43,524 bases of DNA. Source: an uncultured Muribaculaceae bacterium. Lineage in GTDB: Bacteria > Bacteroidota > Bacteroidia > Bacteroidales > Muribaculaceae. The notes below the pieces were generated by a model, which saw only the letters and a list, made by a program, of their open reading frames with translations, made no database searches and was not told the origin of the DNA. Made by a program: the position numbers and the translations under genes. The stretch lies in assembly GCA_910587545.1 (NCBI GenBank), contig CAJUMI010000012.1, forward strand, positions 1 through 43,524. The letters run 5' to 3'. Positions 9,901 to 17,328 of this stretch are shown here, in pieces. Positions within the stretch are counted from its first letter, which is position 1, and each line of letters begins with the position of its first letter.

Positions 9901-10445
9901 AGGATCATACAGGCCTGGGCGATCTTATATCGTCAAGCGGCTCGAGCGGTTACTGGTACTCGCTCCATACTAAATTCAAATCCGACTATTGCTGGTATAT
10001 CAGAGCTATCCTCGCATCGCCTGATGTCACCCTTTCGGCAAAAGCAGAGTCGCTTGCGACGGTAAAATATAATGTCTATTGCGACGGATCGCTTGTCGCC
10101 AATGTCGCCGGAACCGGCTGTACGATCAAGAATGCTCAGGATGGAAAGTATTATGTGACGGCGGTAAGCGGTGACGGCGAATCAGGAGAGTCAAACGCCG
10201 TTGTGGTCAATCGTTCATCAGGCATCGATGATATAAAGGCCGATGGCGTAGCCGTTAACTATGAACCCGGTACCGGCATGCTTGTAATAGGCGCGGAGGC
10301 CGATGTTGAGATTTATTCGGCGAGCGGTTCTCTTGTGGCTTCTGACCATGGCTCGTCGATCTCGGTGGCCGGTCTCGGAGCCGGAGTCTACACGGTCAGA
10401 GTCTCAGCCGGCGACGGTGTGACTGTTCATAAGTTTGTCAAATAG
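6960..10445 (+). CDS. Large secreted protein with four beta-sandwich/FN3-like repeats and a C-terminal sorting-like tail
   Basis: The function is unknown. From the ATG at 6960 the protein is 1161 aa with a signal peptide (MCSIITKRIAAGLAGVMLAV). It is built from four copies of a two-part module. The first part contains a line like KFDADDLRYYAG; its counterparts QFDASDLIAFRGG, QFTAAELSAYKG and KFPASELSDCEG fall near nt 7210, 7950, 8720 and 9620. The second is a fibronectin-III-like segment starting with a Y-N-I-Y-R-D-G type strand: GYNIYRGD, SYDIYRDG, GFNVYCNG and KYNVYCDG near nt 7609, 8404, 9283 and 10069. The last 70 residues (GIDDIKAD... GAGVYTVRVSAGD, ending KFVK) resemble a type A sorting domain of type IX secretion, so surface display or secretion is plausible. 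A start at 6864 would fall inside the promoter. No catalytic motif was recognised; an adhesin or binding role is inference. Confidence 0.88.
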   Translation: MCSIITKRIAAGLAGVMLAVSGLHAKTGAPHSLVVSANFTDVSLAWCAPESAKDLKWHSGRDYNGDAVSSTDGQKLTKTYVAAKFDADDLRYYAGETVEAITFFQYRPVYRVTVMVYEDGNIVSQAQADPAKYIKNTPLRVALPDKVEIKAGSEYLFAVCFEAGSNMDFIAIKDEASNASGKGDLMSTDGKNWVSTGNGEYLITANLANDVDETPKGYNIYRGDVKINESLVEGTSLALEDQPAGDVSYVVSAVYENAEYKSSPWETTLVSYASLLPSPASLGASVNELDVRLEWMRPLLGGNELTWTDKSKGISIGGTASKDTKVWVRNQFDASDLIAFRGGSISAINFNFSEAVISGVTLFVTKDGAIDYYETVADGKIAEIKAGEWVKFTLSRPYGLEDGHDYGYGLYVLHTPKAHPISVDNSVAVNVKGNSFSVSSPASNDFSASKPSWKTLKSGGMDGNWLMTADIEGSPAAITAPSYDIYRDGQKIGSGVNGLSFDDKVGELGEYVYSVVSCSGDNVSLPVECRAVVKLPAAYSAPLVENASFDRDTKRLEIAWNMDKEISHCGEATYLAGFDEDMSLMWGSQFTAAELSAYKGYSIKKLKFAVGADIGDFSVGVYDKQGNALSKIDIPAGSVEAQTTYTVNLPEAVAVTGEQDLIFAYSGTIPGGKSAIILDEGPLVDGGAKISLTGGVNWLNLSTLNPAYAKYNIFISAMASEDVDSPSQAKFAEIGTLNAVASSIVKPDRIYGVEGCGTAVRKSSASRSSLPAVKGFNVYCNGEKIAETTDMEYTETITRFASFTYYVTTVFANGWESLPSESMTFVNRIAQKSVAPFGLVGEMSGDDLQLKWQSPEHSTVLGYVPDGAEMTAMRMTGNSTIKSYCASKFPASELSDCEGYVISHIQFGCGSTEISSAAVIVMYGENIVYTQTVPVSTLVNGLNDVRLNEPVEIPANTDVWVGFIMSYTSSTPHPLGCFECEDHTGLGDLISSSGSSGYWYSLHTKFKSDYCWYIRAILASPDVTLSAKAESLATVKYNVYCDGSLVANVAGTGCTIKNAQDGKYYVTAVSGDGESGESNAVVVNRSSGIDDIKADGVAVNYEPGTGMLVIGAEADVEIYSASGSLVASDHGSSISVAGLGAGVYTVRVSAGDGVTVHKFVK

Positions 10446-10481
10446 TATGCTATAATCCGATCGCCGTTTTTGGGCGTGATT

Positions 10482-10516
10482 ACCGGGATGACCTGATAAG
10501 GTTATCCCGGTTTTTT
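10482..10516 (+). terminator. Rho-independent terminator of the modular protein gene
   Basis: A 13-bp stem (ACCGGGATGACCT/AGGTTATCCCGGT, with one G-T pair) closes a GATA loop and is followed by a T-run. It lies 37 bp past the stop codon, isolating the gene from the operon downstream. Confidence 0.92.
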
Positions 10517-10611
10517 ATTGTTTTTAATCCTTAAATGTTAAATGATGGCAAAATGTTAGCCTACTATTGAAAAAACAGAGTTACACGCGCGGTTAATTCG
10601 TAAAAAAATAT

Positions 10612-10619
10612 TAAGTTTG
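10612..10619 (+). promoter_or_regulatory. Candidate -7 element for the seven-gene glycan operon
   Basis: TAAGTTTG matches TAnnTTTG exactly and lies about 50 bp before the first gene of the operon. No clear TTTG is visible 19-21 bp upstream, which could mean weak or activator-dependent initiation. It is the only good match between the preceding terminator and the operon. Confidence 0.5.
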
Positions 10620-10669
10620 TGTCTTAAATTGCTAAAATTACGCCTTATTTCTAAAAATAGATCAAATAT

Positions 10670-12559
10670 ATGTCCAGACTTCTGTCATTCTTGAGATCAA
10701 CGGCACTCAACTTCATGCTGTTGACGTCAGTGATTATTTCTTTTTCGTCTTGTAATAGACCCGCACACCGGGTCGATGTGCTTATCATCGGCGGTGGAGC
10801 AAGTGGCGTGGCCGCCGGCGTGCAGGCGGCCCGCATGGGAGCGGAGACGCTTATTGTCGAACCTACGACATGGCTCGGCGGCATGCTGACATCGGCCGGT
10901 GTCAGCGCTGTTGACGGTAATTACCGTATGCCGGCGGGTCTATTCGGTGAGTTCCGCGAAAAGCTGGCCGAACATTACGGCGGTCTCGACTCGCTCAAGA
11001 CCGGCTGGGTGAGCAATGTGCTCTTTGAGCCGTCGGTGGGAAACAAAGTGTTTCACGAACTGGCTGAGGCCGAGCCCGATCTGACGCTTGTCTTCGAAGC
11101 AAATCCGTTGAGCGTCAGACAGGAAGCAAACGGCAGCTGGCTTGCCGAATTTGAAGGCAAAGACGGCAAATTCACAGTCCTCGCCAGTATCCTGATCGAC
11201 GGTACCGAACTGGGCGACATCGCCAAGCAGGTGGGCGTAGGCTATGACCTCGGCATGGAGGCGCGCTCAGTGACCGGCGAGGATATAGCTCCCGACTCGG
11301 CCCGTAATATCATTCAGGATATAACGATGGTGGCCATACTCAAGGATTACGGCCGCGATGTCACGATGTCCGAGCCTGAGGATTATGATCCGCAGGAATT
11401 TGCATGCACATGTCAGAACGAGCTCTGCACCGATCCCGATGATATAGGGCAGAACTACACGCCGTCGTATATGATGGCCTACGGTAAGCTGCCCAACGGA
11501 AAATATATGATCAACTGGCCCGTGGCCGGAAACGACATCTATATCAATCTTGTGGAGATGACGCCCGAGCAGCGAGAGGAAGCTCTTGAGGAAGCAAAGG
11601 CCAAGACTCTGCGATATGTCTACTTCCTGCAGCATGAGCTCGGCATGAACACTCTGGGTCTCGCCGACGACGAATTCCCGACCGACGACCTTCTCCCGCT
11701 GATGCCATATCATCGCGAGTCGCGACGCATCCACGGTCTGACTCGCTTTACGCTCAACCATATCACTCATCCTTATGACACTCCCGACCCGCTCTATCGC
11801 ACGGCGATAGCTGTGGGTGACTATCCTGTCGACCATCACCACAAGGCTTATGACGGCCTCGATTCTCTGCCCAGGATCGGGTTCTATCCTATCCCGTCCT
11901 ACGGTCTGCCTATGGGTGTGCTCATCCCCGAGGATGTCGACAATATGCTCGTGACCGAGAAATCGATATCATCATCCAACATCGTAAACGGTTCGACACG
12001 CCTGCAGCCCGTTGTGGTGCAGATCGGCCAGGCGGCGGGCGCGATAGCCGCGATAGCCGCTCTTGACGGAGTGAAACCGTCGGAGGTCAGTGTGCGCCGT
12101 GTGCAGAAAGAGATTCTCGATGCCGGAGGCTATATCATGCCCTTCCTCGATGTCGAGAAAACCGACAGCCGCTTCAAGCCATATCAGCGTATCGGCGCCT
12201 GCGGCATACTCCACGGCGAGGGCCGCAATGTCGGCTGGAGCAACCAGACATGGCTGCGCGCCGACGATCAGCTTCTTGCCGGCGAGATGGCCGACTTCTG
12301 GGCTTTCTACAACTATGAGGCGGAGCAGCCGGCTGATGTGACCGCTCCGGTGACCTATGCCGATGCCATGGCAGCTGTATGCGAAGTGACCGGTGGTGAA
12401 AGCGACGGCAATACGATCCTGTCGGAGTACGGTATTGATGCCAAAGCTCCTGAAGATATGCTCTCACGAGGCGAATTCGCCCTGATCGTCGACGGCATCC
12501 TTAATCCGTTCAATGCCTGCGATGTGGATATTCGAGGAAACTTCATCGAAAGGAAATGA
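10670..12559 (+). CDS. Exported FAD-dependent oxidoreductase (FAD_oxidored/PF12831-like lipoprotein)
   Basis: The 629-aa protein has a lipoprotein-like signal ending at C28 (VIISFSSC), without a twin-arginine motif. A dinucleotide-binding Rossmann motif follows (DVLIIGGGASGVAAG, about 35-49), then EPTTWLGGMLTSAG, the flavoprotein pattern typical of PF12831-type oxidoreductases. A C-terminal FAD-closing region (NIVNGSTRLQPVVVQIGQAAGA, split here as NIVNGSTRLQP and VVVQIGQAAGA) supports this. The substrate is unknown; a sugar, sugar alcohol or glycoside is suggested by the operon. It is the first gene after a candidate promoter and overlaps the next gene by 4 bp if that gene starts at 12556. 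An FAD enzyme exported by a Sec/lipoprotein route is unusual because the flavin must be acquired outside the cytoplasm. FAD binding is confident; the reaction is not known. Confidence 0.87.
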   Translation: MSRLLSFLRSTALNFMLLTSVIISFSSCNRPAHRVDVLIIGGGASGVAAGVQAARMGAETLIVEPTTWLGGMLTSAGVSAVDGNYRMPAGLFGEFREKLAEHYGGLDSLKTGWVSNVLFEPSVGNKVFHELAEAEPDLTLVFEANPLSVRQEANGSWLAEFEGKDGKFTVLASILIDGTELGDIAKQVGVGYDLGMEARSVTGEDIAPDSARNIIQDITMVAILKDYGRDVTMSEPEDYDPQEFACTCQNELCTDPDDIGQNYTPSYMMAYGKLPNGKYMINWPVAGNDIYINLVEMTPEQREEALEEAKAKTLRYVYFLQHELGMNTLGLADDEFPTDDLLPLMPYHRESRRIHGLTRFTLNHITHPYDTPDPLYRTAIAVGDYPVDHHHKAYDGLDSLPRIGFYPIPSYGLPMGVLIPEDVDNMLVTEKSISSSNIVNGSTRLQPVVVQIGQAAGAIAAIAALDGVKPSEVSVRRVQKEILDAGGYIMPFLDVEKTDSRFKPYQRIGACGILHGEGRNVGWSNQTWLRADDQLLAGEMADFWAFYNYEAEQPADVTAPVTYADAMAAVCEVTGGESDGNTILSEYGIDAKAPEDMLSRGEFALIVDGILNPFNACDVDIRGNFIERK

Positions 12560-12591
12560 CAAATCGTTTAATCATCCTTATAAATCTTGCA

Positions 12592-13893
12592 ATGACAAAA
12601 TTACGTCTCAGCGCAGTCTTGCTGATCATGGCCGCAGCCTGCGGTCTTGTCGGCTCAGTGGCAGTCAGCTCATGTTCCGACAACAAAATCGCGACAAACG
12701 AGAAACCGAAGTATCTGTGGATGTGCGGCGAAGCCAACTTCGACCGTTTCTCCGACAAAGACACGATAACCTATTACCTGGAGAAAGCCAGGGAAACCGG
12801 TTTCAACAACGTTGTTGTCGATGTCAGGCCTATCGAAGGAAAGGTGCTGTACAAGAGTAAAATCGTGCCCGAACTTACGTGTGTCGACACTCTTGTCGTC
12901 GAGCGCGACTGGGACTATCTGCAGTATGTCATCGACGAGGCTCACCGTCTCGGCATGAAAGTGACGGCGTCGGCCTGTGTGTTCCCGGTCGGGGCAGCCG
13001 GAGATCAGAAAGGCCTATGCTACGAGGATAGCGCCTTTGACGGCCGCACATGTGTCGAATACCGTCCCGACGGTACGATTGAGGATATCCGCACCAACCG
13101 CACTAAAGTCGCAGCATTCCTCAACCCGGTGCGTCAGGACTCGCGCGATTACGCGATGAGCGTGCTCAGTGAGATCGTCAGCAATTACGACATCGATGGC
13201 CTTGCCCTTGACTACTGCCGCTTCCCTGACATGGAAAGCGACTTCTCCGATGTCAGCCGTGAGGCTTTTGAGAACCAGACAGGTGCCAAAGTGGAGAACT
13301 GGCCCGCCGACATATTCACCTATGACGACAACGGCGAGCGTGTCGCCGGTCCGTTATACAACCAATGGCTCGCATTCCGGGCCGGTGTGCTCGGTGATTT
13401 CATTCATCAGGTCAGCGACTCAGTCAAGACTATAAGACCCGGACTCGAACTCAACTACTGGGCCGGTTCGTGGATCCACGCCATCGAGAAAAACGGACAG
13501 AACTGGGCGAGTCCACGCAGCGAGTGGTGCAAGAAATATCCCTATGGCAGCGACGAATATCAGAAGGCCGGTTTTGCTCCCGCCCTCGACAACTTTATCG
13601 TAGGAGCCTATCTCGAACGCGTCTACGGTCCCGAGGATAACGAATCGGTCGAATACGCTCTCAATCGCGCCGACTCGATCATCATGGGCGACTGCCACGT
13701 CATAGGCTCCATCCAGTCGATCAACCATTCGGCCAAAGACGATGATCCCAACAATCTTGTTAACGCCGTGAAATGCTGTCTCGAGAACAGCGAAGGTCTG
13801 ATGGTGTTTGATGTGGTGCACATTATCAACCGCGACCAGTGGGATGAGATCAAGCGTGGCATAGATGAATACGAAGCAGGCGAAGTGAAATAA
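12592..13893 (+). CDS. GHL10-like (family-10-like) glycosyl hydrolase lipoprotein, copy A
   Basis: The protein resembles TIM-barrel 'glycosyl hydrolase-like 10' proteins common in Bacteroidota. Conserved stretches are a first barrel strand region (YLWMCGEANFDRF), NVVVDVRPIEGKVLYKS, GMKVTASACVFP, DIDGLALDYCRFPDME with the acidic D-x-C-R-F strand end, LNYWAGSW and NFIVGAYLERVYG. Acidic residues in LDYCRF are good catalytic candidates. Two starts compete: ATG 12556 forms a 4-bp ATGA overlap with the upstream stop, but ATG 12592 gives a conventional lipoprotein signal (MTKLRLSAVLLIMAAAC), so I use 12592. It is a diverged paralogue of the next gene. Substrate and activity are unknown; the operon suggests cleavage of an alpha-linked glycan at the cell surface or in the periplasm. 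Confidence 0.82.
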   Translation: MTKLRLSAVLLIMAAACGLVGSVAVSSCSDNKIATNEKPKYLWMCGEANFDRFSDKDTITYYLEKARETGFNNVVVDVRPIEGKVLYKSKIVPELTCVDTLVVERDWDYLQYVIDEAHRLGMKVTASACVFPVGAAGDQKGLCYEDSAFDGRTCVEYRPDGTIEDIRTNRTKVAAFLNPVRQDSRDYAMSVLSEIVSNYDIDGLALDYCRFPDMESDFSDVSREAFENQTGAKVENWPADIFTYDDNGERVAGPLYNQWLAFRAGVLGDFIHQVSDSVKTIRPGLELNYWAGSWIHAIEKNGQNWASPRSEWCKKYPYGSDEYQKAGFAPALDNFIVGAYLERVYGPEDNESVEYALNRADSIIMGDCHVIGSIQSINHSAKDDDPNNLVNAVKCCLENSEGLMVFDVVHIINRDQWDEIKRGIDEYEAGEVK

Positions 13894-13929
13894 TATATCC
13901 CCGGCGCATAATCATTAGAAGCATCGAAA

Positions 13930-15270
13930 ATGAATTTTCAGAAATATATAAAAGTCCTTGCTGCAGCGGCGGCTGTCGCCATGGTTTCATGTTCAGACAG
14001 CGAACCACAAAACCCCGGCGCGAATGCGCCCGAACCGCCGAAGCCCGGTGATGGCTCGATAGGAGAAGTCGTGATCAAGCCCAAGGCAATGTGGATCGAT
14101 GTCGAGGCAAACTTCAACAAGCTTTCTACCAAGGCAGGCATTGATGCCGAGCTCGAGAAAATCAAGCGCTACGGTATGAACATGATCTATCTTGATGTCA
14201 AGGCCGCCAACGGTTATGCTTTATATAAAAGTGACATATTGCCTTATTGCGATACATTCGGCTCTTACACCGCCGACAGAGACTACGATGATTTCCTCGG
14301 CTATTTCCTCGAAAAATGCGAGGAACTTGAGATTGACGTTGTCGCTTCGATGGTAACTCTCGGTTTCGGCTACCATTCCCGAGGAGTAGAGCAGGGACTG
14401 GTCTACGACCATTGGGACAAGTGGGGCGATATGGTGCAGGTCCGCAGCGACAACAACGATCCCGACAAGGTCGTCAAGATAAACGAAGATGACACTCAGC
14501 CCATAATCCTGCTTTCGCCTTGCCACAAGGAAGTCCGGGACTTTGTCGTCTCCATTGCCAGTGAGCTGGTTGCGAAATATCCCAAGTTAAAAGGAATTTC
14601 TCTCGATTATTGCCGCTACAACAATAACGACGGCGGCTGGTATGGTATGGGCGACGCCGATCTTGAAGACTACGCGCGCTATTGGAACGAGGAAAAGCCA
14701 CTGCGCACCGAAATCGTGACCGCGACCGGCGGGGTTGGCCCTAAATTCGCAAAATGGATTGAATACCGTTCGATGACGATCTCGGATCTGATATCGAAAA
14801 TCCGTTCGGCGGTCAAGGCTGTCAATCCAGACTGTGAGATCCATATGTGGGCCTCGGCTCACTGGGAATCGCGATTTGCTGTCGGACAGAACTGGGCGAG
14901 CACACGATATAAGCCGACCGGTTACGCCTATACCGATACCTACAGCAAGACCGGATTGGCCCATCTGCTCGATGTATTCATAACAGGTGCATACGCAGAG
15001 ACTGTATGGGAGAAGGACACCGAAACGGTCTGGTCGGTGGAGAATTTTGTCAAGACCTGGAACAACTATATCAAGGGAGACTGCAAATGCTACGGCTCAA
15101 TAGCCGCATACGCCCTCGGCGCTGACAAGATCGCCGATGCAACTTATCTCTGCCTGAAGCACACCGACGGCTACATGAATTTCGAACTGTCGCATGTCAA
15201 CGCCGGTAACAAGTGGATCGCCACGCTCGACGGCATCCGCCGCTATGAAAAGAAAAAAGATTATCAATAA
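13930..15270 (+). CDS. GHL10-like glycosyl hydrolase lipoprotein, copy B
   Basis: This 446-aa lipoprotein (signal MNFQKYIKVLAAAAAVAMVSC, lipidation at C21) has a short proline-rich linker and then the same barrel architecture as copy A. Shared landmarks are KAMWIDVEANFNKL, MIYLDVKAANGYALYKSD, LKGISLDYCRYNNN, the central GQNWAS, and VFITGAYAETVW. The D-Y-C-R-Y motif aligns with D-Y-C-R-F of copy A. It starts 36 bp after copy A and 42 bp before the GH97 gene, so it is inside the operon. The two copies are far from identical and probably act on different linkages or subsites. No biochemical function is claimed beyond the fold and probable glycosidase chemistry. Confidence 0.82.
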   Translation: MNFQKYIKVLAAAAAVAMVSCSDSEPQNPGANAPEPPKPGDGSIGEVVIKPKAMWIDVEANFNKLSTKAGIDAELEKIKRYGMNMIYLDVKAANGYALYKSDILPYCDTFGSYTADRDYDDFLGYFLEKCEELEIDVVASMVTLGFGYHSRGVEQGLVYDHWDKWGDMVQVRSDNNDPDKVVKINEDDTQPIILLSPCHKEVRDFVVSIASELVAKYPKLKGISLDYCRYNNNDGGWYGMGDADLEDYARYWNEEKPLRTEIVTATGGVGPKFAKWIEYRSMTISDLISKIRSAVKAVNPDCEIHMWASAHWESRFAVGQNWASTRYKPTGYAYTDTYSKTGLAHLLDVFITGAYAETVWEKDTETVWSVENFVKTWNNYIKGDCKCYGSIAAYALGADKIADATYLCLKHTDGYMNFELSHVNAGNKWIATLDGIRRYEKKKDYQ

Positions 15271-15312
15271 ATAATATCTATACATATAACATTTGATAAC
15301 ATTTGAAACCCA

Positions 15313-17322
15313 ATGAAAAAATCAATGCTTGTTCTCGGGCTTTTCGCGGTTACCGGTGTAGCTTCCTTTGCAGGGAGCTACACTGTCGTTTCTCCCGATA
15401 AGCTCGTTACCATCAAGGTCGAAACGGGGAAAACACTCACCTGGAGTGTGTTGCAGGGCAGTGAAGTCGTTGTCGAGCCCTCGGCAATTGGTCTTGATAT
15501 CGAAGGTGCCAAAGTGCAGCCCGGAGTCAATCCCAAAGTGAAAAAAGCATCGCGCCGCTCGGTCAACGACGTGCTTCACCCCGTAGTGCCGACAAAATTC
15601 AGCGATGTCAAAGACAATTTCAACGAGCTGACCCTTAAGATGGCCGGAGACTATTCGGTTCAGTTCCGTGCATACGACAACGGTGCGGCCTATCGTTTTG
15701 TCATCTCGCGTCCCGGCAAAATGACCGTTAACAATGAGACCGTCGAGATGAACATGCCCGACGGTACGACTGCCTACTGGCCGGTCTATCCCATGCGTCA
15801 CAACTATATGTCGTCGCAGGAGTCGCTTTTCAAACAGATGCCTCTTGACTCGGTCAAGACCGACAATCCCGCCTATCTGCCTGTCTACATGCAGACTCCG
15901 TCAGGCACGCGCGTTGTTGTCACCGAGGCAGGTGTCGACGATTATTCCAACCTTTTTCTCGAGGCTGACGGAACGTTTGATCTCAACGGCGTCTTCCCTA
16001 AGATTATCAAGGATAAACGCATGAAAAAGCCCGAGGAAGGCTGGGGCAGCGATCGCACGGAAGTCGTTCTCGATCTTCAGCCCTATATGGCTGTGACCGA
16101 CGGTTCGCGTGAACTCCCCTGGCGTATCGTCATGACCGGCCGCGACGATGCCGGCCTGCTCGAGAACTATCTCGCATGGCAGCTTTCGGGCGAATCTGTC
16201 GTCGATGACGCATCATGGGTAAAACCTGGCCGCATCTCGTGGGACTGGTGGTCTAACCTCAATATCTACGGGCCCGACGTCGACTTCGAGGCCGGAGTCA
16301 ACACCGCCACCTACAAGAAGTTCATCGACTTCGCCGCTAAACACGGCTTCGAATACATCCTTCTCGATGAGGGTTGGTCGGCAAGCACCAGTGACATCAA
16401 GCACTACAAACCCGAAGTCAATATCGAAGAGCTCGTGAAGTATGGCGACGAGCGCGGCGTAGGACTCGTGATCTGGGCTCTATGGAACCCGCTGGCCGAA
16501 GATATCGAAGGCACGCTCGACATCTACCGCGACTGGGGTGTGAAGGGAATCAAGATCGACTTTATGGACCGTTCTGACCAAGAAATGGTCAACTTCTACG
16601 ACGCCGTAGGCAAGGCTGCGGCCGACCGTCATCTCGTGGTTGACTTCCACGGAGCATACAAGCCCTCGGGCATGCAGCGCAAATACCCCAACATCCTGAC
16701 TTTCGAAGGTGTGCTAGGCAATGAGTACAACAAGGGCGAAGGCACAGGCTGGAACGCAGCGGTCACTCCCGACCACAATCTTATGCTTCCGTTCATCCGC
16801 AACCTCGCCGGCCCGATGGATTTCACGCCAGGCTCTGTTCTCAACACTACCCGCGAAGACTATGCCGGCAACTGGGGCCACCCTATGACTCTCGGCACAC
16901 GCGCCCATCAGGCCGCTATGTTTGTGGTGTTCGAAAGTCCGTTGCAGATGATCTGCGATTCGCCGTCCAACTACGACAACGCTCCCGGATATGCCGAATT
17001 CCTTTCGAAAATTCCTGTCACCTGGGACGAGACTATCGGCATCAAGGCCGAGATCGGAGACTACCTGCTGATGGCTCGCCGCAAAGGCGACAAATGGTAT
17101 ATCGCCGCCATGACTGACTGGACTCCGCGTGATCTCAAGCTCAGCCTCAATTTCCTGCCTGCCGGTAAGTGGTCGATGGAATCTATGTCTGATGGCAGCA
17201 ATGCCCACAGGCAGGCAACCGATCATAAATTCGAGACCAAGACTGTCTCGTCAGGCGAAACACTCAACTTGCATCTTGCCCCTGGCGGCGGTTGGGTCGC
17301 AATTCTGACACCCGTAAAATAA
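15313..17322 (+). CDS. GH97 enzyme, retaining type (alpha-galactosidase-like)
   Basis: GH97 proteins combine an N-terminal beta-sandwich, a (beta/alpha)8 barrel and a C-terminal beta domain; all three fit this 669-aa protein. A signal peptide (MKKSMLVLGLFAVTGVASFA) directs it to the periplasm. The barrel starts around RISWDWWSNLN, continues through FEYILLDEGWS and reaches GIKIDFMDR, where D416 occupies the position of the nucleophile D415 of the characterised retaining alpha-galactosidase BtGH97b. FEGVLGNEYN supplies E471, matching that enzyme's acid/base E470 in spacing. These assignments use recalled literature numbering. The expected activity is release of terminal alpha-galactose with retention, but other alpha-glycosides are possible. 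It lies 6 bp before the metallophosphoesterase gene. The upstream gap at 15271-15312 contains AACATTTGA twice in tandem, of unknown meaning. Confidence 0.93.
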   Translation: MKKSMLVLGLFAVTGVASFAGSYTVVSPDKLVTIKVETGKTLTWSVLQGSEVVVEPSAIGLDIEGAKVQPGVNPKVKKASRRSVNDVLHPVVPTKFSDVKDNFNELTLKMAGDYSVQFRAYDNGAAYRFVISRPGKMTVNNETVEMNMPDGTTAYWPVYPMRHNYMSSQESLFKQMPLDSVKTDNPAYLPVYMQTPSGTRVVVTEAGVDDYSNLFLEADGTFDLNGVFPKIIKDKRMKKPEEGWGSDRTEVVLDLQPYMAVTDGSRELPWRIVMTGRDDAGLLENYLAWQLSGESVVDDASWVKPGRISWDWWSNLNIYGPDVDFEAGVNTATYKKFIDFAAKHGFEYILLDEGWSASTSDIKHYKPEVNIEELVKYGDERGVGLVIWALWNPLAEDIEGTLDIYRDWGVKGIKIDFMDRSDQEMVNFYDAVGKAAADRHLVVDFHGAYKPSGMQRKYPNILTFEGVLGNEYNKGEGTGWNAAVTPDHNLMLPFIRNLAGPMDFTPGSVLNTTREDYAGNWGHPMTLGTRAHQAAMFVVFESPLQMICDSPSNYDNAPGYAEFLSKIPVTWDETIGIKAEIGDYLLMARRKGDKWYIAAMTDWTPRDLKLSLNFLPAGKWSMESMSDGSNAHRQATDHKFETKTVSSGETLNLHLAPGGGWVAILTPVK

Positions 17323-17328
17323 TTCACA

